Positions 25,292 to 34,218 of a stretch of 64,000 nt of DNA are shown piece after piece. Source of the DNA: Mangrovimonas sp. TPBH4 (GTDB taxonomy: Bacteria > Bacteroidota > Bacteroidia > Flavobacteriales > Flavobacteriaceae); assembly GCF_001280505.1 (NCBI RefSeq), contig NZ_LBIO01000050.1:62001-126000 (forward strand), written 5' to 3'. The notes beneath the pieces are model-generated. The model did not search any database. It was not told the DNA's origin and worked only from the letters and a program-made list of their open reading frames with translations. A program made the position numbers and the translations under genes. Position 1 is the stretch's first letter. Each line of letters starts with the position of its first letter.

Positions 25292-27538
25292 ATGAAGCAA
25301 GTCTACCTTTGTTTTGTTTGTTGCCTTTTTTTGGCAACAGCCAATGCTCAATTTGTATTTATTCCCGATCAAAATTTTAAAAACATATTGATGAACACTA
25401 ATTGTGTGGATAGTAACGGAGACGGGACCTATAATACAGATGTTGACACCAATAACAATGGATTTATAGAAGTGTCCGAGGCTCAGGCTGTCACTAAATT
25501 AACTTTAAGAACCTTAGGAGATACGGAAGAAGAAATTGAAACTTTGAGTATTACAGATTTAACGGGGTTATCTGCATTCAATAATTTAGTGTTCTTATCA
25601 ATTTATGACCAACCTAATTTAAGCGATTTTACGTACGACGCTGGGAGCCTTTCAACACTGTTTATAAAAAATGTGGGTTTAACAAGTATTGATATTTCAG
25701 AAGCACTCAATCTTTTTCAATTGGGCATCGAAGAGACTAATTTAGTAGACTTGTATTTTGGGGATGCTATTATGGTTGAGTGGCTTGGTATTAAAAATAA
25801 TTTACTTCTGGAATCTATTGATTTAGGGAATGACTTTGCGGCCAATCACTTTGATTGTTGGAACAACCCAATGCTTTACGAATTGGATATGGGAGGATAT
25901 AATATCTTTCCGAATTTTGAATATTTATCTGTGAATTTAAGTTCAAACGAAAGCTTAACGTATCTGAATTTTAAGAATGGGACCAATGAAGGTTTTTCTT
26001 GGTTTGATGACCCATTTTTGGAGGATAATTGTGATTTTTTGATTTGGGATTCACCAAATTTCCAAATGGTGTGTGTTGATGAGATAAATTCGAACTTTAC
26101 TTCTGGGTTTTTGGACGAATTGGGATATTCGGTGAATTTTACTGAATACTGCAATTTTATACCTGGTGGAGCAATTTATACAGTTAGTGGCTCAGTAAGA
26201 GTGGATTATGACGAGAATGGTTGTGGCGAAGCAGATACTCCCTATTATAATTTACCAATGTACATTTCAAATAATGCAGTAGAAGAAGTCTCTTTCAATT
26301 ACGGTAATAGTTTCAATGCAAACTATAGCATTCCATTACAAGAAGGCAGTTATGTTATCACACCTCAGTTGGAAAATGAGGCCTATTTTATGGTGGAACC
26401 AGAAAGTTTAGAGGTAGATTTTAGTGAAAACCCAACTGATGTGGTTCAGGATTTTTGTATCACGCCCAATGGTGATTTTAATGATTTGGAGGTTTCTATA
26501 ATTCCTTTGAACCAAGCAAGACCGGGTTTTGAAGCAGATTATAAAGTGATCTGCAAGAACAAGGGAACAACCACTTTATCTGGAGAGCTCACTTTTAACT
26601 TTGATGCCAATGTCATGTCCGTAGTGGAAACTACGCCAGTATCAACCAATGAAAATGAAGGCGAACTGTTATGGGATTTTATGAATCTTGCCCCTTTCCA
26701 AACCGAACAGTTTTATATCACCATGCTTCTCAATACGCCAACCGATATTAATTTCCCTTTATTGGGAGGAGAGGTGTTGGAGTTTACGGCTGCATTGGAA
26801 TTTGAGGGAATGGATGAAACTCCTGATGACAATACAGCCAGTTTGTTTCAGACCGTTGTCAATTCTTTCGATCCTAATGACAAGACCTGCCTTGAGGGAG
26901 CAACCATTACCGAATCTCAAGTTGGGGATTATGTTACCTACGTGGTACGTTTTGAAAATACAGGAACCGCCAGCGCCATCAATGTGGTGGTGAAGGATTA
27001 TATAGATACCGATAAATATGATGTGTCATCGTTAATGCCTTTGGACGCGAGTCATGAGTTTTACTCGCGTATCACAGAAGGCAATAAGGTGGAGTTTATT
27101 TTTGAGGATATCAACCTGCCTTTTGAAGATGCCACCAACGATGGTTTTGTGGCTTTCAAACTAAAGACCTTGTCCACTTTGCAGCCTGGGGATGAGTTTA
27201 GCAATGAAGCTGAAATTTATTTTGATTATAATGCCGCCATCCATACCAACAATGCTATCACGGTTGTGGAAGATGCCCTGTCAATTGGGGAGATTTCAAA
27301 AGAAGGAATTGTGTCGGTGTATCCCAATCCAGTGTCAAATGTGCTGAATTTTAGAACTAATGAATCCATTTTATCAATAGCCATCTATGACCTTCAGGGA
27401 AGGTTGGTAAAACGACAAGACATAACCCTAGGAGTAGAGAATTTTAAATGTGATGTATCCAACCTGTCAAAAGGGATGTATACCGTGCAAGTAAAGACTG
27501 CTAGAGGAGAGGAGTTTTTGAAAGTCATTAAAGATTAG
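25292..27538 (+). CDS. Large T9SS surface protein with LRR-like and DUF7619-type domains
   Basis: 748 residues. Seen: signal peptide ending ANAQ, then the start FIPDQNFKNILM with a Ca-binding-like DTNNNGFIEVSEAQAV stretch; an irregular leucine-rich region at about 70-290; a middle Ig-like region; a conserved block beginning SFDPNDKTCLEG at about residue 526, in which CLEG is followed by the YVVRFENTG motif of the DUF7619/DUF11-like family; and a C-terminal T9SS type A domain (VYPNPVSNVLNF ... KGMYTVQV). Predicted to be secreted and anchored at the cell surface; ligand unknown. Its own promoter is unclear. Ends 39 bases before the convergent methyltransferase. Confidence 0.85.
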   Translation: MKQVYLCFVCCLFLATANAQFVFIPDQNFKNILMNTNCVDSNGDGTYNTDVDTNNNGFIEVSEAQAVTKLTLRTLGDTEEEIETLSITDLTGLSAFNNLVFLSIYDQPNLSDFTYDAGSLSTLFIKNVGLTSIDISEALNLFQLGIEETNLVDLYFGDAIMVEWLGIKNNLLLESIDLGNDFAANHFDCWNNPMLYELDMGGYNIFPNFEYLSVNLSSNESLTYLNFKNGTNEGFSWFDDPFLEDNCDFLIWDSPNFQMVCVDEINSNFTSGFLDELGYSVNFTEYCNFIPGGAIYTVSGSVRVDYDENGCGEADTPYYNLPMYISNNAVEEVSFNYGNSFNANYSIPLQEGSYVITPQLENEAYFMVEPESLEVDFSENPTDVVQDFCITPNGDFNDLEVSIIPLNQARPGFEADYKVICKNKGTTTLSGELTFNFDANVMSVVETTPVSTNENEGELLWDFMNLAPFQTEQFYITMLLNTPTDINFPLLGGEVLEFTAALEFEGMDETPDDNTASLFQTVVNSFDPNDKTCLEGATITESQVGDYVTYVVRFENTGTASAINVVVKDYIDTDKYDVSSLMPLDASHEFYSRITEGNKVEFIFEDINLPFEDATNDGFVAFKLKTLSTLQPGDEFSNEAEIYFDYNAAIHTNNAITVVEDALSIGEISKEGIVSVYPNPVSNVLNFRTNESILSIAIYDLQGRLVKRQDITLGVENFKCDVSNLSKGMYTVQVKTARGEEFLKVIKD

Positions 27539-27577
27539 TTTGGGTGAACTAAAGGTATAGACTTAAATAAAAGTAGA

Positions 27578-28273
27578 TTAACTTAGTCTTGCCAAATAAT
27601 CAAAGTGGTCTCCTTCTTTGACGAGTTCACATTTTAGTCCAACGGAAGTACAGGCGGTGTAGAGCGTATTAAAGTCAAGGTACAGCCATTTCATGGGAAG
27701 TTCCTTTTCACCTTTGTAGCTTAAAAAGTAATCCAGTTCGCCGTAATAATTGGCATTGGTGTCAATCCACAAACCACCATCTTCGTCTTCATACATGTAT
27801 TTGATATCTGAAGAGTCGATTAAAATTTGTCCTTGGGGATTCAATAAGGATTTTAAATGGTTTAGGTAGGTAGCTACTTGAGAAAGTTCTTGGAAAATTC
27901 CCGTACCGTTCATCAACAGCAAAATAGTGTCAAAGGTTTCGTTTTCTTCCAGAACGGGAAGAACTTCAGCATCAATAACACCTCTGTTTTTGGCAACAGC
28001 AATGGCTCCTTTAGAAATATCGATGGCTTTAACTTTTAGTCCCTTTTCCTGTAAATACAAACTGTGACCACCTGCACCGCAACCAACATCCAAAACCTTT
28101 CCTTTGGCAAGCTGAAGGGCGTTTTGTTCCAATTTGGGCATGTCTTTATAACTTCTGAAGAGATAGGGAAGCGGCAGTTCATCTTCCTCCGAAATGTTGG
28201 TAGAGGTTGTCAAATCTTCCGTGTAATTACCTTGGTGGTAATCCAAAAGGGCTTGTCCAAATAAATCTTTCAT
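27578..28273 (-). CDS. Class I SAM-dependent methyltransferase
   Basis: 231 residues. Rossmann methyltransferase fold: motif I VLDVGCGAGGHSLYL (Asp62 to Gly68), the acidic residue at the end of strand 2 (VKAIDIS), and DTILLLMNG as motif IV. Methyl acceptor unknown; the C-terminal half (FDYLARL end) gives no hint. Monocistronic, divergent from the YkgJ gene. Residues 1-40 form a helical cap. Confidence 0.88.
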   Translation of the reverse strand: MKDLFGQALLDYHQGNYTEDLTTSTNISEEDELPLPYLFRSYKDMPKLEQNALQLAKGKVLDVGCGAGGHSLYLQEKGLKVKAIDISKGAIAVAKNRGVIDAEVLPVLEENETFDTILLLMNGTGIFQELSQVATYLNHLKSLLNPQGQILIDSSDIKYMYEDEDGGLWIDTNANYYGELDYFLSYKGEKELPMKWLYLDFNTLYTACTSVGLKCELVKEGDHFDYLARLS

Positions 28274-28298
28274 AGCAGTACTGTTAATAGTTGGGTGC

Positions 28299-28332
28299 TT
28301 GGTGATGGTATCTTAGGAGTTTCTTATTTTTG
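28299..28332 (+). promoter_or_regulatory. Promoter of the YkgJ gene, nearly leaderless
   Basis: TTG at 28299-28301, 23-base spacer, TATTTTTG at 28325-28332. The ATG follows four bases after the box, so the transcript would begin at or next to the start codon. Confidence 0.5.
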
Positions 28333-28336
28333 CAGC

Positions 28337-28831
28337 ATGGAAGACATCATCAAAAATCTACCAAAACAGGCCAAAGATAAACATAAGGAAAACAAAACCT
28401 TCTTTGCCAAGCTTAAAAAAAAGCCACCTAAGCAATTGGACTATATCATGCAGGACTTGCATGAGGAAGAGTTTGAACGTACCAATTGTTTGGAATGTGC
28501 TAATTGCTGCAAAACCACGGGACCTTTGTTTACGGACAAAGATGTGGACAGGATTGCGAAGCATTTCCGTATGAAGCCTTCCAAATTTATCGATGAATTT
28601 TTAAGGGTAGACGAAGATAATGACTACGTACTGCAAAGTGTGCCTTGTACGTTTTTGGGAGCAGACAATTATTGTTCCATTTATGAAGTAAGGCCCAAAG
28701 CTTGCAGGGAGTATCCCCATACCGATAGAAAAAAGTTTCAGCAAATCTCCAATCTCACTTTGAAGAATGTAGCCATTTGCCCTGCCGCTTTCAATATTGT
28801 GGAGGAAATGAAAAAGCGTATTAAGCTTTAG
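28337..28831 (+). CDS. YkgJ family cysteine-cluster protein
   Basis: 164 residues. Seen: CxxCxxCC at residues 51-58, then Cys104, Cys113 and Cys123 in the CTFL....YCSIYEVRPKACREYP block, the hallmark of the YkgJ/UPF0153 cluster family that binds zinc or an Fe-S centre. Function unknown. An open frame extends to 28295, but the -7 box ends four bases before ATG 28337, so the longer version is unlikely. Confidence 0.9.
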   Translation: MEDIIKNLPKQAKDKHKENKTFFAKLKKKPPKQLDYIMQDLHEEEFERTNCLECANCCKTTGPLFTDKDVDRIAKHFRMKPSKFIDEFLRVDEDNDYVLQSVPCTFLGADNYCSIYEVRPKACREYPHTDRKKFQQISNLTLKNVAICPAAFNIVEEMKKRIKL

Positions 28832-28897
28832 GGGATTCTCGATAAAAGGAAGTTTAGGAGAAAGCATTTTTAGTATCTTTATTCAAAACTTTTCTCC

Positions 28898-29743
28898 TTG
28901 GAATCTATTATTGATTACTTCGAAACCATCCCATCGCTCCACCGAAGTATTATTTTGGTAGGAGGGATTGCCTTCTTTTGGATGTTGGAAGGCGCAGCGC
29001 CTTTATTTCAATTCAAGTACCACAAATGGCGGCATGCCATCCCCAATTTTTTTTTTACGGCAACTACGGCACTTGTTAATTTGCTTTTGGCTTTTTTGTT
29101 GTTCAAAACAGCCAATTGGGTTCAAGCTCATAACTTCGGAATTTTGAATTGGCTGCCAGAAATGCCGCTTTGGTTGTATGCCCTTTTGGGCGTGTTGTTG
29201 CTGGATTTCTTTGGCGCCTATTTGGCACATTATGTAGAACACAAAGTAAAGCCCTTGTGGATGGTGCATCTAGTGCACCACACCGATCATAATGTAGATA
29301 CCACTACGGCCAATCGTCACCATCCCATAGAAAGCGTCATTCGGTTTGTGTTTACCTTGTTTGGGGTAGTGGTCATTGGTACGCCCATTGCTTTGGTGTT
29401 TATTTACCAATCGCTTTCGGTGGTGTTTACCCAGTGGACACATGCCAATATTAAAATGCCCAAACGTTTGGATACATTCTTAAGTTATTTTTTTGTGTCT
29501 CCAGATATGCATAAGGTGCATCACCATTATATGTTGCCTTATACGGATTCCAATTATGGGAACATTTTTTCTATTTGGGACCGTTTGTTAGGGACCTATA
29601 TGGAGTTGGACCGAGACAAATTGGTGTATGGCGTGGATGTATTTCCAAATGAAGAAGAGAATGGCAATTTGGGGAATTTGTTGACACAGCCTTTTCAGAA
29701 ATACAAAAAGCCCACAATTTTACCAATCAATGAAGATTTATAA
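28898..29743 (+). CDS. Sterol desaturase / fatty acid hydroxylase family protein (TTG start)
   Basis: 281 residues, integral membrane di-iron enzyme. Seen: several hydrophobic helices in the first half, and three His boxes: HYVEH, HLVHH followed by DHN, and HKVHHHY. It probably hydroxylates or desaturates a lipid; the substrate is unknown. No ATG or GTG lies between the upstream in-frame TAG (28871) and TTG 28898, so TTG is the start. A TATCTTTA box at 28874-28881 would give a short leader. Overlaps the GDPD gene by 14 bases. Confidence 0.87.
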   Translation: MESIIDYFETIPSLHRSIILVGGIAFFWMLEGAAPLFQFKYHKWRHAIPNFFFTATTALVNLLLAFLLFKTANWVQAHNFGILNWLPEMPLWLYALLGVLLLDFFGAYLAHYVEHKVKPLWMVHLVHHTDHNVDTTTANRHHPIESVIRFVFTLFGVVVIGTPIALVFIYQSLSVVFTQWTHANIKMPKRLDTFLSYFFVSPDMHKVHHHYMLPYTDSNYGNIFSIWDRLLGTYMELDRDKLVYGVDVFPNEEENGNLGNLLTQPFQKYKKPTILPINEDL

Positions 29744-30608
29744 AGTAGCCTGTCATTTCTTACTTTTCGCAATTATGATCAATTGTAGTGCTAAACAATC
29801 CATCGGGGTACAGGGCCACAGAGGCTGCCGGGGAGTGCTCCCAGAAAATTCACTTCCGGCATTTAAAAGAGCCGTTGAGCTTGGTGTACAAACTTTGGAA
29901 ATGGATGTGGTGGTGTCCAAAGACCGAAAGGTCGTGGTGTCGCACGAGCCTTTTATCAGTCGGTTTTATTGTTTGGATCCCTTCAGTAATGAAATTCCAT
30001 TGGTTGATGATATGGCTTATAACCTGTATGAGATGACCTATGATTCCATAAGGCAATTCGATTGTGGGAGTAAACAGCATCCAAGATTTCCGGAACAACA
30101 AAATATGCGAACTTTTAAGCCACTAATGACTGAAGTGTTTGATTTGGCTGATAGTTTAAATAGGCATATTGCCTATAATATTGAGTTGAAGGCAAGACCT
30201 GATTATGATGTGCTATACACACCCTATCCAGCAGATTTTGTACAATTGGTATTGAAGGATATTCAAGAAAAACAGGTGTTTGAGCGTTGCAACTTACAGT
30301 CCTTTGATGTGAGAATTCTTGAAGAAGTAAAAAAACAAGCACCCGAAATGTCCGTCGCGCTTTTGGTAGATGAAACAGAATCCATTGAAGAGAAACTCAA
30401 GGAACTCAGCTTTCAACCAGAAATTATCAGCCCATATTTTGAACTTCTTTCAAAAGAAGTGGTAGCCAAATATCAAGCTTCGGGTTATAGAATCATTCCG
30501 TGGACAGTTAATGAAACTGCCCACATCCAAAGAATGATTGATTATAAGGTCAACAGTATTATCACCGATTATCCGTTACGTGCTCTTCAGCTTTTAAATA
30601 AGGAATAG
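29730..30608 (+). CDS. Glycerophosphodiester phosphodiesterase lipoprotein
   Basis: 292 residues. Seen: short signal ending at a lipobox Cys19 (MINC), then GHRG with His30, PENSLPAF, Glu57 and Asp59 in LEMD, and His72 in SHEP, the metal and catalytic residues of the GDPD TIM barrel. It hydrolyses glycerophosphodiesters to glycerol-3-phosphate and an alcohol outside the cytoplasm. The start overlaps the desaturase gene by 14 bases, indicating one operon and a possible shared role in lipid turnover. Ends three bases from the convergent NamZ-like gene. Confidence 0.92.
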   Translation: MKIYKVACHFLLFAIMINCSAKQSIGVQGHRGCRGVLPENSLPAFKRAVELGVQTLEMDVVVSKDRKVVVSHEPFISRFYCLDPFSNEIPLVDDMAYNLYEMTYDSIRQFDCGSKQHPRFPEQQNMRTFKPLMTEVFDLADSLNRHIAYNIELKARPDYDVLYTPYPADFVQLVLKDIQEKQVFERCNLQSFDVRILEEVKKQAPEMSVALLVDETESIEEKLKELSFQPEIISPYFELLSKEVVAKYQASGYRIIPWTVNETAHIQRMIDYKVNSIITDYPLRALQLLNKE

Positions 30609-30611
30609 TCC

Positions 30612-31859
30612 TTATTTATAAATTAGATAAGGTTGACGCATTTGGTCGTAGGCTTTTAGACCGCGAACCCAAGTTTTTTTAATTTCATCTGCAGTGTGAC
30701 GTTCTTCAATTTGCTTTTGCAAGGTTTTGGTCCCCGCCAATTTGGTAAAAAAGTCATTGAAAAAAATCGGTTTGTCAATGGTGTTTTGATAGGCGTTGAT
30801 GAGGTAATTCAAATCCAAACGAGCTAAGTTTGGAGAGTCACTTAGGTTTTCGCCGTAACATAACATCCCTTTATGTTTAGGGTGCTTGGAGCCAGCATTG
30901 GGTTGTGGTAAAAACTTAAATGTGTACATGCTTTTATCCAAGTAGGGGCTTCCGTAAATTTCAAAAGGTTTAGGGGTGCCACGGCCAGCACTTACATTGG
31001 TGCCTTCAAAAAAGCAAAGGCTAGGGTATAGGTTAATGGCTTTATCGGTAGGTAGGTTGGGAGATGGAGCAATTGGGAGACTATAGCTTCTTTGATGGGT
31101 ATAATTCTGAACCGGAATTACCGCCAAATCACACGTAACTTCATTGTCCAGCCAATGTTCGCCATTGATCATTTTGGCATATTCCCCAATGGTCATACCG
31201 TGTACTACCGGTACAGGGTGCATGCCTACAAAACTTTTGTATTCTTTTTCTAAAATTGGGCCGTCTATATAATGTCCATTTGGATTAGGGCGATCCAAAA
31301 TCAGCACAGGGATATTTTGTTCGGCACAAGCTTCCATGACATAATGTAAGGTAGAGATGTAGGTGTAAAAGCGAGCACCCACATCTTGGATGTCAAATAC
31401 CACTAAATCTAAACCTTCCAATTGAGTTACTGATGGCTTTTTGTTGCTTCCATAAAGAGAAATGATTGGTAATTTGGTTTTGGAATCGATGCCATCTTTT
31501 ACATGTTCTCCGGCATCGGCAGTGCCTCTAAAACCATGCTCGGGTGCAAATACTTTTACAACATTTGTTTTTAAGGCGACTAAAGAATCCACCAAATGGG
31601 TGTAACCTTTTTTATGGAAGATCACAGAGGTTTGATTGGCCACAATCCCAATTTTTTTTCCTTGTAATAAGGGTAAGTAGACTTCGGTTTGGTTGGCGCC
31701 AACTGCAATGGGAGCATTAAGGTCTACTTCTTTGGAGGTATAACTAAAGTCTGAAAAATTGGAAGCGTTGCCGCCAGCTTCGGAAGTGGCAATGTTTCCA
31801 CAGGAAAACGCTATTAAAACAAATAATAAAACTGTATTTTTGAAAACGGTTAATCGCAT
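30612..31859 (-). CDS. DUF1343 / NamZ-like exo-beta-N-acetylmuramidase, lipoprotein
   Basis: 415 residues. Seen: signal with lipobox Cys20 (IAFSC), then DUF1343 features: GKKIGIVANQTSVI, FAPEHGFRGTADAGEHV, LDLVVFDIQDVGARFYTYISTLHYVMEAC, DRPNPNGHYIDGPIL and PTDKAINLYPSLCFFEGTNVSAGRGT. DUF1343 includes NamZ (Bacillus YbbC), which removes terminal MurNAc from peptidoglycan fragments, so it may recycle cell wall. The start is only 9 bases from that of the divergent FtsX permease gene. Confidence 0.85.
   Translation of the reverse strand: MRLTVFKNTVLLFVLIAFSCGNIATSEAGGNASNFSDFSYTSKEVDLNAPIAVGANQTEVYLPLLQGKKIGIVANQTSVIFHKKGYTHLVDSLVALKTNVVKVFAPEHGFRGTADAGEHVKDGIDSKTKLPIISLYGSNKKPSVTQLEGLDLVVFDIQDVGARFYTYISTLHYVMEACAEQNIPVLILDRPNPNGHYIDGPILEKEYKSFVGMHPVPVVHGMTIGEYAKMINGEHWLDNEVTCDLAVIPVQNYTHQRSYSLPIAPSPNLPTDKAINLYPSLCFFEGTNVSAGRGTPKPFEIYGSPYLDKSMYTFKFLPQPNAGSKHPKHKGMLCYGENLSDSPNLARLDLNYLINAYQNTIDKPIFFNDFFTKLAGTKTLQKQIEERHTADEIKKTWVRGLKAYDQMRQPYLIYK
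31835..31842 (+). promoter_or_regulatory. -7 box of the FtsX permease, inside the NamZ-like gene
   Basis: TATTTTTG on the plus strand within the first codons of the minus-strand NamZ-like gene. Expected start near 31847, about 22 bases before the TTG at 31869. The 9-base gap itself has no room for a promoter. Confidence 0.45.
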
Positions 31860-31868
31860 AAAAGTATT

Positions 31869-33107
31869 TTGAATTACGAATTTTTCTTAGCTAAACGCAT
31901 TATTGGTAGTAAAGCGTATAAAAGTAGTGTTTCGGCCCCAATTATAAAAATTGGCATTACCGCCATAGCCATAGGAATTATCGTTATGCTCATTGCTGTG
32001 GCCACTGGTTTGGGCCTTCAAAAAAAGATACGCGATAAAGTTGTGGCCTTTAATGGGCACGTCACCATTTCCAACTACGATACCAATGTGTCTGATGAGT
32101 CAGAAATACCGGTATCTTTAAATCAAGATTTTTATCCCGAATTTAAAGGAATAAAGGGCATTTCGCATGTGCAAGGCGTGGCCAAGAAGTTTGGTGTCAT
32201 CCGTACCGAAACCGATTTTGAAGGGGTGGTGTTGAAAGGTGTGGGGCAGGACTACAATTGGAAATATATCCAGGATTTTTTGGTTGAAGGACGTTTGCCA
32301 GAATTTGGTGAGCAGATGGGGAATGAGGTGTTGATATCTCAATACATTGCCAATAGGTTAAAGTTTGAGGTAGGAGATTCTTTTCAGATGGTGTTTGGAA
32401 AGGAGGATGCCAATCAAATCCCAAATATTAGAAAATTTACGGTGGTAGGAATTTATAATTCCGGGTTTCAGGATTTTGACAAGACCTTTATTATTGGTGA
32501 CTTGAAGCAAGTGCAGCGCCTCAATAAATGGCAAGCGGATCAGGTTGGGAATTTTGAGGTGTTTATTGATGATTTTGATCAAATTGAAGAAAAGGGACTA
32601 GAGATTTATGAGGCAACACCATCCAATCTTAATGCGGAAACGATTACCGAGAAATACATTTCAATTTTTGAATGGATCAATATTTTCGATAATAATACCT
32701 ATGGGGTTATTGGAATCATGATTATCGTGGCGGGTATCAATATGATTACGGCGCTTTTGGTATTGATTTTGGAACGTACCCAAATGATTGGGATTTTAAA
32801 AGCCTTAGGAAGTTCCAATTGGAGCATTCGAAAAGTGTTTCTATACAATGCCACTTATTTGGTAGGTTTAGGGTTGTTTTGGGGAAATTTAATTGGGCTA
32901 TCACTTTTGGCTATCCAATATTATTTTGGTGTTTTGCAATTCCCAAACCCTGAACAATACTATATGACGACTATTCCAGTTTACGTGAGTCTTAAAAATA
33001 TATTGTTGCTTAATATAGGCTGTTTTTTAGCCTGTATGCTCATGTTGTTGGTGCCTTCATATATTGTTACTAGAATTTCTCCAGTCAAAGCCATCAGGTT
33101 TGAATAA
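31869..33107 (+). CDS. FtsX-type ABC transporter permease (LolE/MacB-like, TTG start)
   Basis: 412 residues. Seen: first transmembrane helix at about residues 25-50 (ITAIAIGIIVMLIAVATGLG), a large periplasmic domain, and three C-terminal helices (about 275-300, 325-350, 375-400) with LLVLILERTQMIGILKALG, typical of FtsX permeases. No ATPase gene is adjacent. LolE-type lipoprotein release is possible; this is inference. Start is TTG at 31869: no earlier ATG, and the residues that follow (NYEFFLAKRI) match the usual N terminus. Confidence 0.85.
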   Translation: MNYEFFLAKRIIGSKAYKSSVSAPIIKIGITAIAIGIIVMLIAVATGLGLQKKIRDKVVAFNGHVTISNYDTNVSDESEIPVSLNQDFYPEFKGIKGISHVQGVAKKFGVIRTETDFEGVVLKGVGQDYNWKYIQDFLVEGRLPEFGEQMGNEVLISQYIANRLKFEVGDSFQMVFGKEDANQIPNIRKFTVVGIYNSGFQDFDKTFIIGDLKQVQRLNKWQADQVGNFEVFIDDFDQIEEKGLEIYEATPSNLNAETITEKYISIFEWINIFDNNTYGVIGIMIIVAGINMITALLVLILERTQMIGILKALGSSNWSIRKVFLYNATYLVGLGLFWGNLIGLSLLAIQYYFGVLQFPNPEQYYMTTIPVYVSLKNILLLNIGCFLACMLMLLVPSYIVTRISPVKAIRFE

Positions 33108-33132
33108 TGCTTAGAAATAGAAATCTTTAACT

Positions 33133-33162
33133 TTTGCCATTTGTTTATTTATGGTAATTTTA
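33133..33162 (+). promoter_or_regulatory. Promoter of the CBS/cysteine-synthase-like gene, nearly leaderless
   Basis: TTTG at 33133-33136, 18-base spacer, TAATTTTA at 33155-33162, then four bases to the ATG at 33167. Confidence 0.45.
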
Positions 33163-33166
33163 AAGC

Positions 33167-34147
33167 ATGGACTACGCAGAAAATATCTTAGGAACCATTG
33201 GGAACACCCCTTTGGTGAAACTCAATAAACTTACCGCAGAATTGCCTTGTTTGGTATTGGCAAAATACGAAACATTTAACCCCGGAAATTCCGTAAAGGA
33301 CCGTATGGCCTTAACCATGATAGAAGATGCCGAAGCAGATGGTAGACTGCAGCCTGGAGGAACTATTATTGAAGGGACTTCGGGAAATACAGGGATGGGA
33401 TTGGCACTTGCGGCTATAGTAAAAGGTTACAAATGCATTTTTGTAATCAACGACAAGCAGTCCAAGGAAAAAATGGATGTGCTTAGGGCGATGGGAGCAG
33501 AAGTAGTAGTGTGCCCAACAGCTGTGGCTCCTGACGATCCCCAAAGTTATTATTCCGTAGCGAAGCGGTTGGCAAAAGAGATTCCAAATTCTTGGTATGT
33601 TAATCAATATGATAATCCTAGTAATACCAAAGCGCATTACGAAAGTACAGGACCTGAAATCTGGAAACAGACTGATGGCAAAGTAACCCATTTTGTAGTG
33701 GGTGTGGGCACTGGAGGAACGATTTCAGGGGTGGGAAGATACTTGAAAGAGCGGAATCCAAATATTAAGGTTTGGGGAATTGATACCTATGGGAGTGTCT
33801 TCAAAAAATATCATGAAACGGGCATTTTTGATGAGAAGGAAATCTATCCCTACGTCACCGAGGGGATAGGGGAAGATATTCTGCCTAAAAATGTAGACTT
33901 CAGTATAATTGATGGATTTACGAAAGTGACCGATAAGAATGCCGCCATTTACACCCAATTATTGGCAAAGGAAGAAGGGATGTTTCTTGGGAATTCTGCT
34001 GGAGCAGCCGTAAAAGGACTGCTACAGTTGAAGGAACATTTTACCAAGGACGATGTGGTGGTGGTATTGTTTCACGACCATGGAAGCCGCTATGTGGGGA
34101 AAATGTTCAATAATGACTGGATGAGGAAAATGGGATATCTAGATTAA
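33167..34147 (+). CDS. PLP-dependent cysteine synthase / cystathionine beta-synthase-like
   Basis: 326 residues, fold type II PLP enzyme. Seen: Lys44 in NSVKDR as Schiff-base residue, the phosphate-binding TSGNTGMGLALAA, and GTGGTISGVGRY. The middle (VLRAMGAEVVVCPT, SYYSVAKRLAKEIPNSWYVNQYDNPSNTKAHYESTGPEIW) is closer to the catalytic core of cystathionine beta-synthase than to CysK; there are no C-terminal CBS regulatory domains. It could make cystathionine from serine and homocysteine or cysteine from O-acetylserine. Monocistronic; gap to DUF2851 is 71 bases. Confidence 0.88.
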   Translation: MDYAENILGTIGNTPLVKLNKLTAELPCLVLAKYETFNPGNSVKDRMALTMIEDAEADGRLQPGGTIIEGTSGNTGMGLALAAIVKGYKCIFVINDKQSKEKMDVLRAMGAEVVVCPTAVAPDDPQSYYSVAKRLAKEIPNSWYVNQYDNPSNTKAHYESTGPEIWKQTDGKVTHFVVGVGTGGTISGVGRYLKERNPNIKVWGIDTYGSVFKKYHETGIFDEKEIYPYVTEGIGEDILPKNVDFSIIDGFTKVTDKNAAIYTQLLAKEEGMFLGNSAGAAVKGLLQLKEHFTKDDVVVVLFHDHGSRYVGKMFNNDWMRKMGYLD

Positions 34148-34206
34148 AGAATGTAAGATTATTTTCTTGTATTTGTTTTTCAGAGGATTGCGTTGTAAAT
34201 ATTTCT

Positions 34207-34214
34207 TATTTTTA
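34207..34214 (+). promoter_or_regulatory. -7 box of the DUF2851 gene, nearly leaderless
   Basis: TATTTTTA with four bases to the ATG at 34219; TTG at 34188-34190 is a possible -33. Confidence 0.4.
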
Positions 34215-34218
34215 AGAG

